64,000 bases of DNA from Convivina praedatoris (GTDB taxonomy: Bacteria; Bacillota; Bacilli; Lactobacillales; Lactobacillaceae). Numbering within the stretch: the stretch's first letter is position 1; each line of letters starts with the position of its first letter. The position numbers were made by a program, and so were the translations under genes. Positions 38,030-47,320 of the stretch are shown piece by piece. The stretch spans positions 62,001 through 126,000 of the forward strand of contig NZ_CAKOET010000004.1 of assembly GCF_933208495.1 (NCBI RefSeq). Reading direction: 5' to 3'. The notes below the pieces were generated by a model, which did no database searches, had not been told where the DNA came from, and saw only the letters and a program-made list of their open reading frames with translations.

Positions 38030-38383
38030 TTAATCTTTTTTATGAAGTTGGCGAATCAAACTTTCAATATGATCACCATATTGAACCGAACTATCTAATT
38101 CAAAACGCAACTCCGGAATTTTGTACACTGTCAAACGACTTCCTAGTTCTTTACGAATCAAGCCTGATGCAGCTTGTAATCCTTGGGCAACTTTCTCTTG
38201 CTCACTAGTAGCATCTGACAGAATGGAATAGTAAATCGTGGCAATCTGAAGATCACCCGAAACATCCACACTGGTAATTGTAACGTCCTGTAGGCGAGGA
38301 TCATTGATTCGCTTTAACAGAAGGTCTGAAACATCACGTTGAATTTCCTGAGCTAAACGCCCAGCTCGTTGTGCATTTGCCAT
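38030..38383 (-). CDS. rbfA: Ribosome-binding factor A
   Basis: 117 residues from the ATG at 38383 (MANAQRAGRLAQEIQRDVSD), with AAGGTGG 5 nt upstream; the longer frame to 38401 includes that site. The KH-like fold shows DLLLKRINDPRLQDVTITSVDVSGDLQ and the tail LRFELDSSVQYGDHI. It helps mature the 30S subunit at the 5' end of 16S rRNA. Last gene of the rimP operon. Confidence 0.96.
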   Translation of the reverse strand: MANAQRAGRLAQEIQRDVSDLLLKRINDPRLQDVTITSVDVSGDLQIATIYYSILSDATSEQEKVAQGLQAASGLIRKELGSRLTVYKIPELRFELDSSVQYGDHIESLIRQLHKKD

Positions 38384-38427
38384 TCTTACCACCTTCCTCA
38401 TTCCATCATTAAATTGGCATCTCTACC

Positions 38428-40902
38428 TTATTTAGGCTTAACTTCTTCCATAATGTAAGCTTCAGCTGTATCACCAGGCTGAATATCGTTAAATTTGTTA
38501 ACGGTAAATCCGAAGTCAAATCCCATCTTAACTTCATTAACAGCATCTTTACCACGTTGCAATGAAGCCAACTCACCCTCATAAACGACCGTACCGTCAC
38601 GAACGATACGAACCTTAGACTCGCGAGTAATCTTACCCTCTTCAACACTAGCTCCGGCAATGGTTCCAACCTTAGAGAACTTAAAGAGTTCCTTAACTAG
38701 GACATGCCCAATAACCTTTTCTTCGTAGACAGGTTCTAGCTGACCCTTCATGGCTGCGGTCACATCATCAATTGCGTTATAAATAACGTTGTAATAGCGC
38801 ATATCAACTTGATCGTTTTCAGCTTGTGAGCGAGCAAATGGTGTTGGTCGAACATTGAAACCAATAATAATTGCACCAGAAGCTTCAGCTAAGCTAACAT
38901 CTGATTCATTAATCGCACCAACAGCAGTGTGGATAATATCAACGCGGACGCCATCAACTTCAATCTTCTTTAATGAACCAGTCAAAGCCTCAACAGATCC
39001 TTGAACATCAGCTTTAACAATAATTGGTACAGTCTTCATAGCCTTTTCAGCCATAGTGTTAAACAAGGTGTCCAAAGTAACTACTGAACCAGCATTCCGG
39101 ACTTCTTCACGAGCACGTTTTGCACGTTCTTCACCGGCTGCACGGGCAGTCTTTTCATCAGCCATAACGATGAAACGATCACCAGCTTGTGGTACATCAT
39201 TTAATCCAGTAATTTGAACTGGAGTTGCTGGTGTAGCACCTCCCATATCTATACCACGTTCATTGGTCATCGTACGAACACGGCCGTAAGTGTTACCAAT
39301 TACAATTGGATCACCAACACGCATTGCTCCTTGTTGAACCAAAACAGTCGCTACCGGACCACGACCCTTATCCAAACGAGCTTCAATGACAGAACCACGG
39401 GCTGGAATCTTAGGATCAGCCTTTAATTCTAGGACATCAGCTTCCAGCAAAATCATTTCTAATAATTGCTCAACATTTTGGCCAAACTTAGCCGAAATTT
39501 TAACGAAGATGGTATCCCCACCATACTCTTCTGGTACTAAGTCATAAGCCATCAATTGGTTCATCACGTTATCAGGATTAGCACCTGGCTTATCAATCTT
39601 GTTCACAGCCACGATAATTGGTGTTCCCGCAGCTTTAGCATGATCAATGGCTTCAATCGTTTGTGGCATGACACCATCATCAGCGGCAACGACTAAGATT
39701 GTAATATCCGTAACGTTGGCCCCACGAGCACGCATTTCTGTAAAGGCCGCGTGACCTGGTGTATCCAAGAAGGTAATCAAACGATCATTCAAACGAGCCT
39801 GATAGGCCCCAATATGCTGGGTAATTCCACCAGCTTCCCCTTCAGTAACATTGGTGTTACGAAGATAGTCCAACAAGGTCGTTTTCCCGTGGTCGACGTG
39901 TCCCATGATAGTAACAACTGGCGGACGAGGAGCCAAATCTTCTGGCTTGATATCATCTTCATCAAAGAAGCGGTCAATATCAGCGACATCTTCTTCTTCT
40001 TTCATCTTGGCGTCAATGTCATAGTCGGCAGCCAAAATTTCAATGGTATCTGAATCCAAACTCTGGTTTTGGTTGGTCACAATCCCTAACAAGAAGAGCT
40101 TCTTAATAATTTCAGAAGCATCCCTATGCAAAAGTTTAGCCAAATCTTGAACGTTCATACCTTCGCGATATTCCAAAACTTCTGGAAGTGGCTGTTCCTT
40201 ACGGACTGTAGCCGGCTTCTTAGGTTGTTGCTTAGCAGCAATACGACGCGACTTTTTAGAACCATGCGGCTTGTTGTTGCGACGTGGGGTTGGCTGACCA
40301 GTCCCATTGGTATTACGTTTACGACCATTGTTGCGAGCAGAGTTATTACCAGAAGCTAAAGCACCACCGAAACGGCCACCACCATTGGTAGTGGCAGCTG
40401 CTTGAGGTGCTTCTTTACTAGTAGGGGCACTGGTATTGGCCTTTTTAGTCGTTTTAGCTGTTTTAGCTGCCTGACTAGCTTCAGCCGCTTTTTTATTCTG
40501 ATTAACGTATTCCTTAAGACTGTCATCTTTTTTAGCAGAATAGTTAATTTGTCCTTCACGAGGCTTAGTTGACCAATTTTTCTTTTCACGAACCATAGGA
40601 CGTCCACTAGTAGGGGTCAAACGCGAATTTGGCCGACTCGAACGACTTTGCCCGTTCCGTTTAGTATTAGCAGCTGGTTTTGAACCAGTTGAACCACCTT
40701 GCCTACGGGGTTCATTTTGCGTTTTTGGACGGCTAGGACGACGAGTAGCTGTCTCATTACTTTGCTGACTCCGTGAAGCCCCATCTGATAATTTAGCAGC
40801 GTGACGACGTTGCGAAGCTGGCAACTCTTTTCGTTCTGGTCTTGCTTGTTTATGCGCAGGCCTAGGCTGGTTTGAGCTAGAGAATTTCTTTTCTTCTGCC
40901 AT
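38428..40902 (-). CDS. infB: Translation initiation factor IF-2
   Basis: 824 residues. A basic, low-complexity N-terminus (about 1-230, rich in Ser, Asn, Arg, Lys and Ala), the IF2-N fold near 245-300, the G domain with [17 protein letters not shown] near 335 and [18 protein letters not shown], then domains II-IV ending MEEVKPK. It brings initiator tRNA to the 30S subunit. Start overlaps the ylxQ stop (TAATG). Confidence 0.98.
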   Translation of the reverse strand: MAEEKKFSSSNQPRPAHKQARPERKELPASQRRHAAKLSDGASRSQQSNETATRRPSRPKTQNEPRRQGGSTGSKPAANTKRNGQSRSSRPNSRLTPTSGRPMVREKKNWSTKPREGQINYSAKKDDSLKEYVNQNKKAAEASQAAKTAKTTKKANTSAPTSKEAPQAAATTNGGGRFGGALASGNNSARNNGRKRNTNGTGQPTPRRNNKPHGSKKSRRIAAKQQPKKPATVRKEQPLPEVLEYREGMNVQDLAKLLHRDASEIIKKLFLLGIVTNQNQSLDSDTIEILAADYDIDAKMKEEEDVADIDRFFDEDDIKPEDLAPRPPVVTIMGHVDHGKTTLLDYLRNTNVTEGEAGGITQHIGAYQARLNDRLITFLDTPGHAAFTEMRARGANVTDITILVVAADDGVMPQTIEAIDHAKAAGTPIIVAVNKIDKPGANPDNVMNQLMAYDLVPEEYGGDTIFVKISAKFGQNVEQLLEMILLEADVLELKADPKIPARGSVIEARLDKGRGPVATVLVQQGAMRVGDPIVIGNTYGRVRTMTNERGIDMGGATPATPVQITGLNDVPQAGDRFIVMADEKTARAAGEERAKRAREEVRNAGSVVTLDTLFNTMAEKAMKTVPIIVKADVQGSVEALTGSLKKIEVDGVRVDIIHTAVGAINESDVSLAEASGAIIIGFNVRPTPFARSQAENDQVDMRYYNVIYNAIDDVTAAMKGQLEPVYEEKVIGHVLVKELFKFSKVGTIAGASVEEGKITRESKVRIVRDGTVVYEGELASLQRGKDAVNEVKMGFDFGFTVNKFNDIQPGDTAEAYIMEEVKPK

Positions 40903-41222
40903 TAATTGCGCTCCTTTTCGATTAGTAATTGTTTAATTTTTTTACTAAAGCCTTGATCACTAACCCCAAAAACACTGCGATTAGCACCAATAGCTTGACT
41001 GAGAGTATCTCGATCAAAGTCTTGCACCAGCTGGATATGATAAAACTGGGTCTTATCTTGAAATTTTTTAGCTTGGCTTTTTCCACCATCATTTGGAAAA
41101 AAAACTACTTGCACCTTCTGCTGGCGAATAGCATCTAAAGTTGGTCCAGTACCCAGGACTAGTTTACCAGCTTTCATAGCCAAACCTAACAAATTTCTAA
41201 TTGCTATTTGATTATCGTTCAC
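40902..41222 (-). CDS. ylxQ: L7Ae-family RNA-binding protein YlxQ
   Basis: 106 residues from the GTG at 41222, with CAGGAG 7 nt before it. The N-terminus reads [25 protein letters not shown], typical of bacterial L7Ae/L30e-like proteins that bind kink-turn RNA. The frame can be read from 41264 but that part lies within ylxR. Ends on the infB start codon. Confidence 0.9.
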   Translation of the reverse strand: MNDNQIAIRNLLGLAMKAGKLVLGTGPTLDAIRQQKVQVVFFPNDGGKSQAKKFQDKTQFYHIQLVQDFDRDTLSQAIGANRSVFGVSDQGFSKKIKQLLIEKERN

Positions 41223-41508
41223 CAAAAAGCTCCTGACGAGCTTGCTGGTGGTCAACATACTCAATTAATTCTTGATAAAAACTAGCTGGGATTGCTACCC
41301 CAAAAGCCTTTTCAAAAACATGTTCACGCTGCGCTTGCTGAGCAACGTTAACATCTAGGCTAATATAAGCACCCCGACCATTTTTCTTACCAGTGGGATC
41401 TAAACTTACTTCGCCTTCTTTGCTGCGAACAACCCGAACTAAGTCTTTTTTAGGAAACATAGCCCCGGTGACGATGTCCTTACGCAACGGAATTTTGCGT
41501 GTTTTCAT
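41212..41508 (-). CDS. ylxR: YlxR/RnpM-family RNA-binding protein
   Basis: 98 residues: RKIPLRKDIVTGAMFPKKDLVRVVRSKEG and KKNGRGAYISLDVNVAQQA (in blocks) match the YlxR fold with its GRGAY motif. Recent work on the family links it to RNase P modulation. The CxxC pair of many YlxR proteins is not present (VTGAMFPK). GGAGG precedes the ATG. Between nusA and ylxQ, as in most Firmicutes. Confidence 0.92.
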   Translation of the reverse strand: MKTRKIPLRKDIVTGAMFPKKDLVRVVRSKEGEVSLDPTGKKNGRGAYISLDVNVAQQAQREHVFEKAFGVAIPASFYQELIEYVDHQQARQELFGER

Positions 41509-41525
41509 GATTCACCGCCTCCTTT

Positions 41526-42653
41526 TTAACTGAAATCAGCTGGCGTATCCGACTCACTAACAACCTCATCTTCAGCAATTTCAGGAGCTGCACTTGCTTT
41601 TAAAAGGTCCCCAGCTTCACTTTCAGACTTAATATCAATTTTAAAGCCAGTCAAGCGGGCTGCTAAGCGAGCATTTTGTCCCCGCTTTCCAATTGCCAAA
41701 GACAACTGGTCGTCTGGTACAATTACCGTCACAACTCGTTCGTTTTCCTGATCAAAGATTACATCCGTAACTTCGGAAGGGTTCAAGGCATTGGCAATGT
41801 ATTGGGCTTCATCTTCAACCCATTCAACAATGTCCATGTGCTCGCCACCAAGTTCATTGACCACATTTTGCACTCGAACACCCCGTTGTCCCACTAAGGC
41901 ACCAACTGGATCCAAATCAGCATCATGAGTATAAACGGCAATCTTAGAACGATCACCAGCTTCACGAGCAATGCTAACGATTTCAACTGTGCCATCATAA
42001 ACTTCTGGAACTTCTTGCTCAAATAATCGTTTTACCAAATCAGGCGCTGTTCGTGACACAAAGATTTGAGGACCCTTAAGGTTATTGTCAACCTTGGTCA
42101 CCAAGACTTTGATTCGATCACGCATCCGGTAATGTTCATTTGGCATTTGGTCACCAGGGGCCATCACAGCCTCTTGTTGACCAGCTAACATGACATATAA
42201 GAAGCGGGCGTCTTGACGTTCCACCTCACCGGTAATGATTTCATTTTCATAGTCCTGAAACTTGTTATAGATGGCTTCACGACCAGCTTCACGCATTTTT
42301 TGTACGATGACTTGTTTAGCAGCCTGAGCGGCCATCCGACCAAAGTCCTTAGGTGTTACATCAAAGCGAATTTCATCACCAGGTTCGTAGGCCTTGTTAA
42401 TTTTTAAGGCGTCACTTAAAGAAATTTCTAGATCAGCATCAACAAAATCTTCATCCAAGACAACTAATTTAACTTGCTTAATTGTCATCTTACCCTTCTT
42501 GTCATCAAAGGTGGCTTCCACATTTTGAGCGGCATTGTATTGCTTTTTATAAGCCGCTTTAAGTGCGTTTTCCAAAGCTTCAACAACCACGGTCCGATCA
42601 ATTCCGCGTTCTGCCTCTAAAGCATTAAGAGCATCGACTAATTCTTTACTCAT
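41526..42653 (-). CDS. nusA: Transcription factor NusA
   Basis: 375 residues. N-terminal polymerase-binding domain ([27 protein letters not shown]), S1 domain (about 135-200), then two KH domains with [22 protein letters not shown] and [19 protein letters not shown]. The acidic repeats of proteobacterial NusA are absent, as usual in Firmicutes. It affects pausing and termination and so may act on its own leader. Confidence 0.97.
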   Translation of the reverse strand: MSKELVDALNALEAERGIDRTVVVEALENALKAAYKKQYNAAQNVEATFDDKKGKMTIKQVKLVVLDEDFVDADLEISLSDALKINKAYEPGDEIRFDVTPKDFGRMAAQAAKQVIVQKMREAGREAIYNKFQDYENEIITGEVERQDARFLYVMLAGQQEAVMAPGDQMPNEHYRMRDRIKVLVTKVDNNLKGPQIFVSRTAPDLVKRLFEQEVPEVYDGTVEIVSIAREAGDRSKIAVYTHDADLDPVGALVGQRGVRVQNVVNELGGEHMDIVEWVEDEAQYIANALNPSEVTDVIFDQENERVVTVIVPDDQLSLAIGKRGQNARLAARLTGFKIDIKSESEAGDLLKASAAPEIAEDEVVSESDTPADFS

Positions 42654-42680
42654 TTATTTTTCTCCATGTTATCTCTTAAA

Positions 42681-43157
42681 TTAAAACTGAACATCCAAAG
42701 CCGCTTTAGCAATTTCATCGTAATTAAATTGTTGAAGGCCTTGATCACTTTCAATTGTAATTCCTTGATCAGTAACTTCAGTAAGCTTACCAGCCCATTT
42801 TTTTTGCCCTAAACGGGGTGAAAAAAGGGCTAGAACAATCGGCTCTTGGCCTTCCAAAGCCCACTGAAAGTGCCACTGCTCCACTAAAGGGCGGTCTAAT
42901 CCGGGTGAGCTAATATCTAACAGATAAGCTTCAGGGATTGGATCATTGTCAACATCGTCCAAAACTTCATTAACCGCCTGAGTAAAGAGCGTCAAATCAT
43001 CCATGGTGACAGCGACGTGCTCTGGTCGATCAACCAAAACTTCAACGGTTTTTTGTCCGCCGCCATTCTTAATCGAGAGCTGCCACAAAAGTAAGCCCTG
43101 ATTGTCTAGAATCGGCTGTATTAATGTTAGTAAGGCATTTTTTGCTTGACCTGCCAA
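42681..43157 (-). CDS. rimP: Ribosome maturation factor RimP
   Basis: 158 residues: N-terminal alpha-beta domain with LLLWQLSIKNGGGQKTVEVLVDR, the YLLDISSPGLDRPL signature near residue 82, and a C-terminal SH3-like barrel. Start is TTG at 43157 with AAAGGA 6 nt upstream. First gene of the operon, behind a leader that contains a terminator-like hairpin. Confidence 0.93.
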   Translation of the reverse strand: MAGQAKNALLTLIQPILDNQGLLLWQLSIKNGGGQKTVEVLVDRPEHVAVTMDDLTLFTQAVNEVLDDVDNDPIPEAYLLDISSPGLDRPLVEQWHFQWALEGQEPIVLALFSPRLGQKKWAGKLTEVTDQGITIESDQGLQQFNYDEIAKAALDVQF

Positions 43158-43196
43158 GATAATTCCTTTCTGCTAATTAAAACTTGTCCAATTCAT

Positions 43197-43231
43197 AAAA
43201 AATGAGCCGGTCGTCAAATCGACCCGCCCAT
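43197..43231 (-). terminator. Terminator-like hairpin in the rimP leader (probable attenuator)
   Basis: Minus-strand ATGGGCGGGTCG pairs with CGACCGGCTCAT (one G-G mismatch, one G-U) around a 6-nt loop and is followed by six T. It lies 20-70 nt downstream of the predicted rimP operon start point and 40 nt before rimP, so it would end most transcripts early unless relieved. Confidence 0.65.
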
Positions 43232-43261
43232 TTACAGTACGCATGTAAATTAACTACCTCA

Positions 43262-43290
43262 ATCATAGCCTAAATGCCTTCAATTTGCAA
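43262..43290 (-). promoter_or_regulatory. Promoter of the rimP-nusA-infB operon
   Basis: TTGCAA (43290-43285), 17-bp spacer, TATGAT (43267-43262). It lies between the rpsN terminator and the leader hairpin. Confidence 0.7.
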
Positions 43291-43308
43291 ATTAACAATT
43301 TTGGCTAC

Positions 43309-43340
43309 CAAAAATACGCTCATCAAGCGATGAGCGTATT
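43309..43340 (-). terminator. Terminator after rpsN
   Basis: Minus-strand AATACGCTCATC, loop GCTT, GATGAGCGTATT, then a T-run: a perfect 12-bp stem. Confidence 0.93.
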
Positions 43341-43358
43341 AAGAGAGATAAGCTCAGC

Positions 43359-43628
43359 TTACCAAGAAGCCTTCCGAACACCAGGAATTTGACCCTTGTG
43401 TGCTAATTGACGGAAGTTCAAACGTGAAATACCGAATTCACGCATGTAAGCGTGAGGACGACCATCAACTTGGTCACGGTTATGAACACGTACAGGTGAA
43501 GAATCCTTTGGCAATGCAGCCAAACCGATGTAATCACCAGCAGCCTTTAAAGCAGCACGCTTGTCAGCGTACTTCGCAACCAACGCTTCACGTTGCTTTG
43601 CCTTTGCAATCTTTGATTTCTTTGCCAT
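43359..43628 (-). CDS. rpsN: 30S ribosomal protein S14, zinc-free long form
   Basis: 89 residues ([20 protein letters not shown]), with [23 protein letters not shown] at the end. The two CxxC pairs of the 61-residue zinc-binding S14 are absent; this is the long, cysteine-free form (like B. subtilis YhzA). It directly follows rpmG, whose stop overlaps its start (TAATG). Confidence 0.96.
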   Translation of the reverse strand: MAKKSKIAKAKQREALVAKYADKRAALKAAGDYIGLAALPKDSSPVRVHNRDQVDGRPHAYMREFGISRLNFRQLAHKGQIPGVRKASW

Positions 43629-43777
43629 TACTTGATCTCCTTAAAAGTTACAACTTTACGAAGTTTGGGTGAGTACTTCTTTAACTCAAGACGGTCAGGC
43701 GTATTACGACGATTCTTGGACGTCAAGTAAATACGCTCACCAGTTTCATCATTTCCTAAAACAACGTGAATACGCAT
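43628..43777 (-). CDS. rpmG: 50S ribosomal protein L33, cysteine-free form
   Basis: 49 residues, translated by hand: [20 protein letters not shown], then [20 protein letters not shown] and a KVVTFKEIK end. It has the L33 pattern (Y-T[16 protein letters not shown]) but no zinc-binding cysteine. GAGGAG lies 8 nt before the ATG. It is co-transcribed with the zinc-free S14, a pairing elsewhere used during zinc shortage; whether that holds here is unknown. Confidence 0.95.
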   Translation of the reverse strand: MRIHVVLGNDETGERIYLTSKNRRNTPDRLELKKYSPKLRKVVTFKEIK

Positions 43778-43835
43778 AGTTTCAGCTCCTCAGTATTTTT
43801 TTAATAGAATTATTTGCTTGTCAATACAAATGTCA

Positions 43836-43864
43836 ATTATACATGGGACAAGGTCATGTGTAAA
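43836..43864 (-). promoter_or_regulatory. rpmG-rpsN promoter
   Basis: TTTACA (43864-43859), 17-bp spacer, TATAAT (43841-43836) with the extended TG. A strong promoter. I see no clear Zur or AdcR operator near it. Confidence 0.82.
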
Positions 43865-43904
43865 GGCTTTGACGAATTTTTAACTTGATGACAACTAATT
43901 TGGC

Positions 43905-44810
43905 TTAAAATTGCCCTTCCAATGGTGGTACAACTTGCTTTTTACGTGAGACAACGCCAGGCAAATCAATCACATTATTAACCAATTTTTTGCCAAAAGC
44001 ACTTTCAATACTAGCCGGTGTATCCCCAAGATACAAAGCCTTTGAGTTAGAATTCAAAATATCAGTAATCACAAACAGGAAGTCTTCATACCCTTCAGCC
44101 TTCATAGCTTGTTCTAAGCCAGCCTGACGGGCCAACACATCATCAATATCAACAGTATTGACTTGACCAATTCTAAATTGGTGTCCACCCATTTCAAAAG
44201 ATTTTGCATCCCCATCCAACAACTCTTGGTCGGAACGAGTTGACAAATCTGTACCAGCCTTTAGCATAGCTAGACCATAACTATCGACATCATCAAGTCC
44301 AGCTAAACGAGCCAAACTTGGCAAAGCTTGACGATCCCAGTCAGTCGTTGTTGGACTCTTTAATAGCAAGGTGTCTGAAATAATCCCTGATAAGAGCAAA
44401 CCAGCCAACTGCGCTGGAATTTCAATTTGGGCTGCTTGTAATTCAAAGTACAAGATAGTGGCCACAGAACCCCAAGGCTTGGCTGTGATATAAAGTGGGG
44501 TAGCATTTTGAAAATTGAACTTGTGATGATCAAAAATATGATTAACTGTCACATCAGTCAGGTTATCAACTGATTGTGCTACCTCATTGTGATCAACCAA
44601 TACCACTTCAGCACTAGTTGCTTCACTAATAATTGGTAAAGGCTCAACCTTAAAATAATCTAATACGTACTTGGTTTCAGCATTAGGCTTTCCCTGTGCA
44701 AAGGCCTGGGTATCTAGTCCCTGTTGATTTAAAAGATAACTAGCGCCAATTGCCGAAACAACTGTATCAGTATCGGGATTTTTATGTCCAAAAACTTGTA
44801 TCTGTGCCAT
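43905..44810 (-). CDS. ppaC: Manganese-dependent inorganic pyrophosphatase
   Basis: 301 residues, DHH-family class C pyrophosphatase: VFGHKNPDTDTVVSAIG at the start, LVDHNE near 72, the DHH motif in HIFDHHKFNF near 96, and the C-terminal SRKKQVVPPLE substrate-binding loop. It drives biosynthesis by hydrolysing pyrophosphate in the cytoplasm. 44 nt after parC. Confidence 0.97.
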   Translation of the reverse strand: MAQIQVFGHKNPDTDTVVSAIGASYLLNQQGLDTQAFAQGKPNAETKYVLDYFKVEPLPIISEATSAEVVLVDHNEVAQSVDNLTDVTVNHIFDHHKFNFQNATPLYITAKPWGSVATILYFELQAAQIEIPAQLAGLLLSGIISDTLLLKSPTTTDWDRQALPSLARLAGLDDVDSYGLAMLKAGTDLSTRSDQELLDGDAKSFEMGGHQFRIGQVNTVDIDDVLARQAGLEQAMKAEGYEDFLFVITDILNSNSKALYLGDTPASIESAFGKKLVNNVIDLPGVVSRKKQVVPPLEGQF

Positions 44811-44854
44811 AACTTCACTCCTATTTTTTAATTATTTTATCATATTAATACTAC

Positions 44855-47287
44855 TTAACTAAGGGTTAAAGGCTGAATTTGAATCGCCTGACCAAGTTTT
44901 TTAACATCCAAAACTTCTCGGCCATTACTAGTTCGGCTAGCCTGACTATAATCACTTAATTGCAAACTCACTTCCTGCTGGCGCTCCGTTAAAATCGAAA
45001 TTGCTTGATCATTAGTACCCAAGAGACAAGCCGCTGCCAATTGATAGCTTCGCGTTTTACGTTGTGTAAATATTTGTACCCCTTTAGTAGCACGGTGTGC
45101 CAGAGGTAATTCAGCCAAACTCATGTGCTTAAATGCCCCGTTTTCGGCAACTAAAGCGACTTGCGTCATTTTATCATCAGCTAAAGTAGCTGCCACTAGG
45201 CTATCGCCCTCTGACAAATTAATCGCTTTAACTCCACTCGTCCGATTGCCAACAACTGGTACTTCATTCAAATCATAACGTAGCGCTTGGGCTGCCTGAC
45301 TGAAAATCACGACTTGTTCGGATTGAGTAGTTGGCGTAACCATTGTTACCGTCAGTAACCGGCTAGTTGACTGCTTCAATTTCATGGCCATAATCGATTT
45401 CTTTTTATAAGCCTTAGGAATTAAATCAGTTAAGTTGGTTTGTTTAATGAAACCATCATTACTTGTTAACAAAACTGTTTGTTCTGATTGAGGATTATCA
45501 ACCACTAAAGCTGCTACCAAACTTTCATCCCCCTGCCAACTCGTCAATTGCTGGGACAAGTGTTCACCCAAATCTTTCCAACGTAAATCTGGCAAATCAA
45601 AGACCGGTCGATAAATGACATTTCCTAAATTCGTAAATAATAGTAAATGCTGGGTAGTATTTAACGTCCCTTCAAAACATACCAAGTCATCTTCAGCCAA
45701 CCCATTTTCAGGGGCCGAAGCCTTGTAGGAACGTAGTGACGACCGCTTATAGTAACCATTTTTAGAAACGAGTACGCGAACATTTTCTTCTGGGATAGTC
45801 ACAGCCGTGTCAATGACTAGATCCTCAATTTGATCTTCAATCACACTGCGACGATCGGAGACATACTGCTTGGAAATAGCTTTAATTTCAGCTCGAACCA
45901 CATCATGTAGGGCATCTTGCTCCGTTAAAATTCGTTGTAACTGTTCAATTTTGGCCTTTAATTCGGCATGCTCGTTTTCTAACTGTGTTACATCCGTATT
46001 AGTTAGGCGATACAACTGTAAGGTTACGATTGCTTCGGCCTGCTGCTGTGTAAATTGATACTGGTCAATCAGGTTTTGAGTCGCATCTTTTCGATTTTTA
46101 GAAGACCGAATGGTGGCAACCACCTGATCTAAAATCGATAGCATGCGAATCAAGCCTTCGACAATGTGTTGCCGGGCTTGGGCACGTTTTAATTCATAGG
46201 CTGAACGCTTCAAGACAACGTCCTTACGAAAGTCTAAAAAGGCTTGTAATCCAGCTTGAAGACTAACTAAGACCGGCCGTTGTTGATGAATGGCCACCAT
46301 GTTGAAATTATAAGAAATTTGTAAATCAGTTTTCTTAAATAGATAGGTTAAAATTCCCTGAGCATTCGCATCACGGGCTAATTCAATGACAATTGATAAT
46401 CCTTCGCGATCAGATTCATCACGAACTTCTGTAATCCCAGCCACATCGCGATTTAAACGAATGGCATCAATTTTGGCTACCAAATTTGATTTCACCACTT
46501 CATAGGGGAGCTCAGTAATTTCAATTTTTTGTCGACCAGCCTTTAAGGCACTTAGTTCTGTTTTAGCTCGGACAATAATCCGACCACGGCCAGTTTTATA
46601 GGCGTCCTTAATTCCCTCTAGTCCCTGAATAATACCACCGGTTGGAAAATCAGGACCCTTAACATAGCGCATTAATTGGTTCAAAGTCGCCTGTGGATGG
46701 TCAAGCAAATAAATTAAAGCATTATTAATTTCTTTTAAATTATGTGGTGGAATTTCAGTGGCATAACCAGCTGAAATTCCAGTCGCACCATTAATAAATA
46801 AATTGGGTAAACGTGATGGCAAAACCGTTGGTTCATAAAGTGTATCATCAAAATTAAGCACCATATCAACGGTATCTTGACCCAAATCACGCAAAATTTC
46901 GTCGGCAATTTTAGAAAGACGCGACTCAGTATAACGCATCGCTGCGGCTGGATCATTATCAATGGAACCATTGTTTCCATTCATATCAATCAGCGGTTCA
47001 CGGACCTTCCAATCTTGAGAAAGTCGTACCATGGCTTCATAAATTGAAGAATCACCATGTGGATGGAAATTTCCCATGACATTTCCCACTGATTTAGCCG
47101 ATTTACGGTAAGGATGGTCATATGTATTACCATCTTCTTCCATAGCATACAAAATTCTTCGTTGAACGGGCTTTAACCCATCCCGAATATCGGGCAAGGC
47201 TCGTTCTTGAATAATATATTTGGAATAACGGCCAAAGCGTTCACCCATCACTGCTTCTAGCGATAGTTCTTGAATCCGATCTACCAT
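44855..47287 (-). CDS. parC: DNA topoisomerase IV subunit A
   Basis: 810 residues. YIIQERALPDIRDGLKPVQRRIL and the catalytic Tyr in AAMRYTESRLS are type IIA topoisomerase A marks. The pairing with parE and plsY makes it ParC rather than GyrA, and the C-terminal beta-pinwheel lacks the GyrA box. The quinolone-determining segment reads HPHGDSSIYEAMVRLSQDWK, with the usual Ser and Glu, so no resistance change is seen there. It unlinks daughter chromosomes. Confidence 0.95.
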   Translation of the reverse strand: MVDRIQELSLEAVMGERFGRYSKYIIQERALPDIRDGLKPVQRRILYAMEEDGNTYDHPYRKSAKSVGNVMGNFHPHGDSSIYEAMVRLSQDWKVREPLIDMNGNNGSIDNDPAAAMRYTESRLSKIADEILRDLGQDTVDMVLNFDDTLYEPTVLPSRLPNLFINGATGISAGYATEIPPHNLKEINNALIYLLDHPQATLNQLMRYVKGPDFPTGGIIQGLEGIKDAYKTGRGRIIVRAKTELSALKAGRQKIEITELPYEVVKSNLVAKIDAIRLNRDVAGITEVRDESDREGLSIVIELARDANAQGILTYLFKKTDLQISYNFNMVAIHQQRPVLVSLQAGLQAFLDFRKDVVLKRSAYELKRAQARQHIVEGLIRMLSILDQVVATIRSSKNRKDATQNLIDQYQFTQQQAEAIVTLQLYRLTNTDVTQLENEHAELKAKIEQLQRILTEQDALHDVVRAEIKAISKQYVSDRRSVIEDQIEDLVIDTAVTIPEENVRVLVSKNGYYKRSSLRSYKASAPENGLAEDDLVCFEGTLNTTQHLLLFTNLGNVIYRPVFDLPDLRWKDLGEHLSQQLTSWQGDESLVAALVVDNPQSEQTVLLTSNDGFIKQTNLTDLIPKAYKKKSIMAMKLKQSTSRLLTVTMVTPTTQSEQVVIFSQAAQALRYDLNEVPVVGNRTSGVKAINLSEGDSLVAATLADDKMTQVALVAENGAFKHMSLAELPLAHRATKGVQIFTQRKTRSYQLAAACLLGTNDQAISILTERQQEVSLQLSDYSQASRTSNGREVLDVKKLGQAIQIQPLTLS

Positions 47288-47320
47288 TCTGTTAGCAACC
47301 TCTTTCCTTTCTAAGGTCTC

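Noticed and set aside
43778-43904. Zur or AdcR operator before rpmG-rpsN
   Set aside because: I looked for the known palindromes and found none; only two direct TTGACA copies are seen, without further support.
45870-46058. Plus-strand frame inside parC
   Set aside because: Antisense to a fully conserved gene, with no ribosome-binding site; one of many such shadows.
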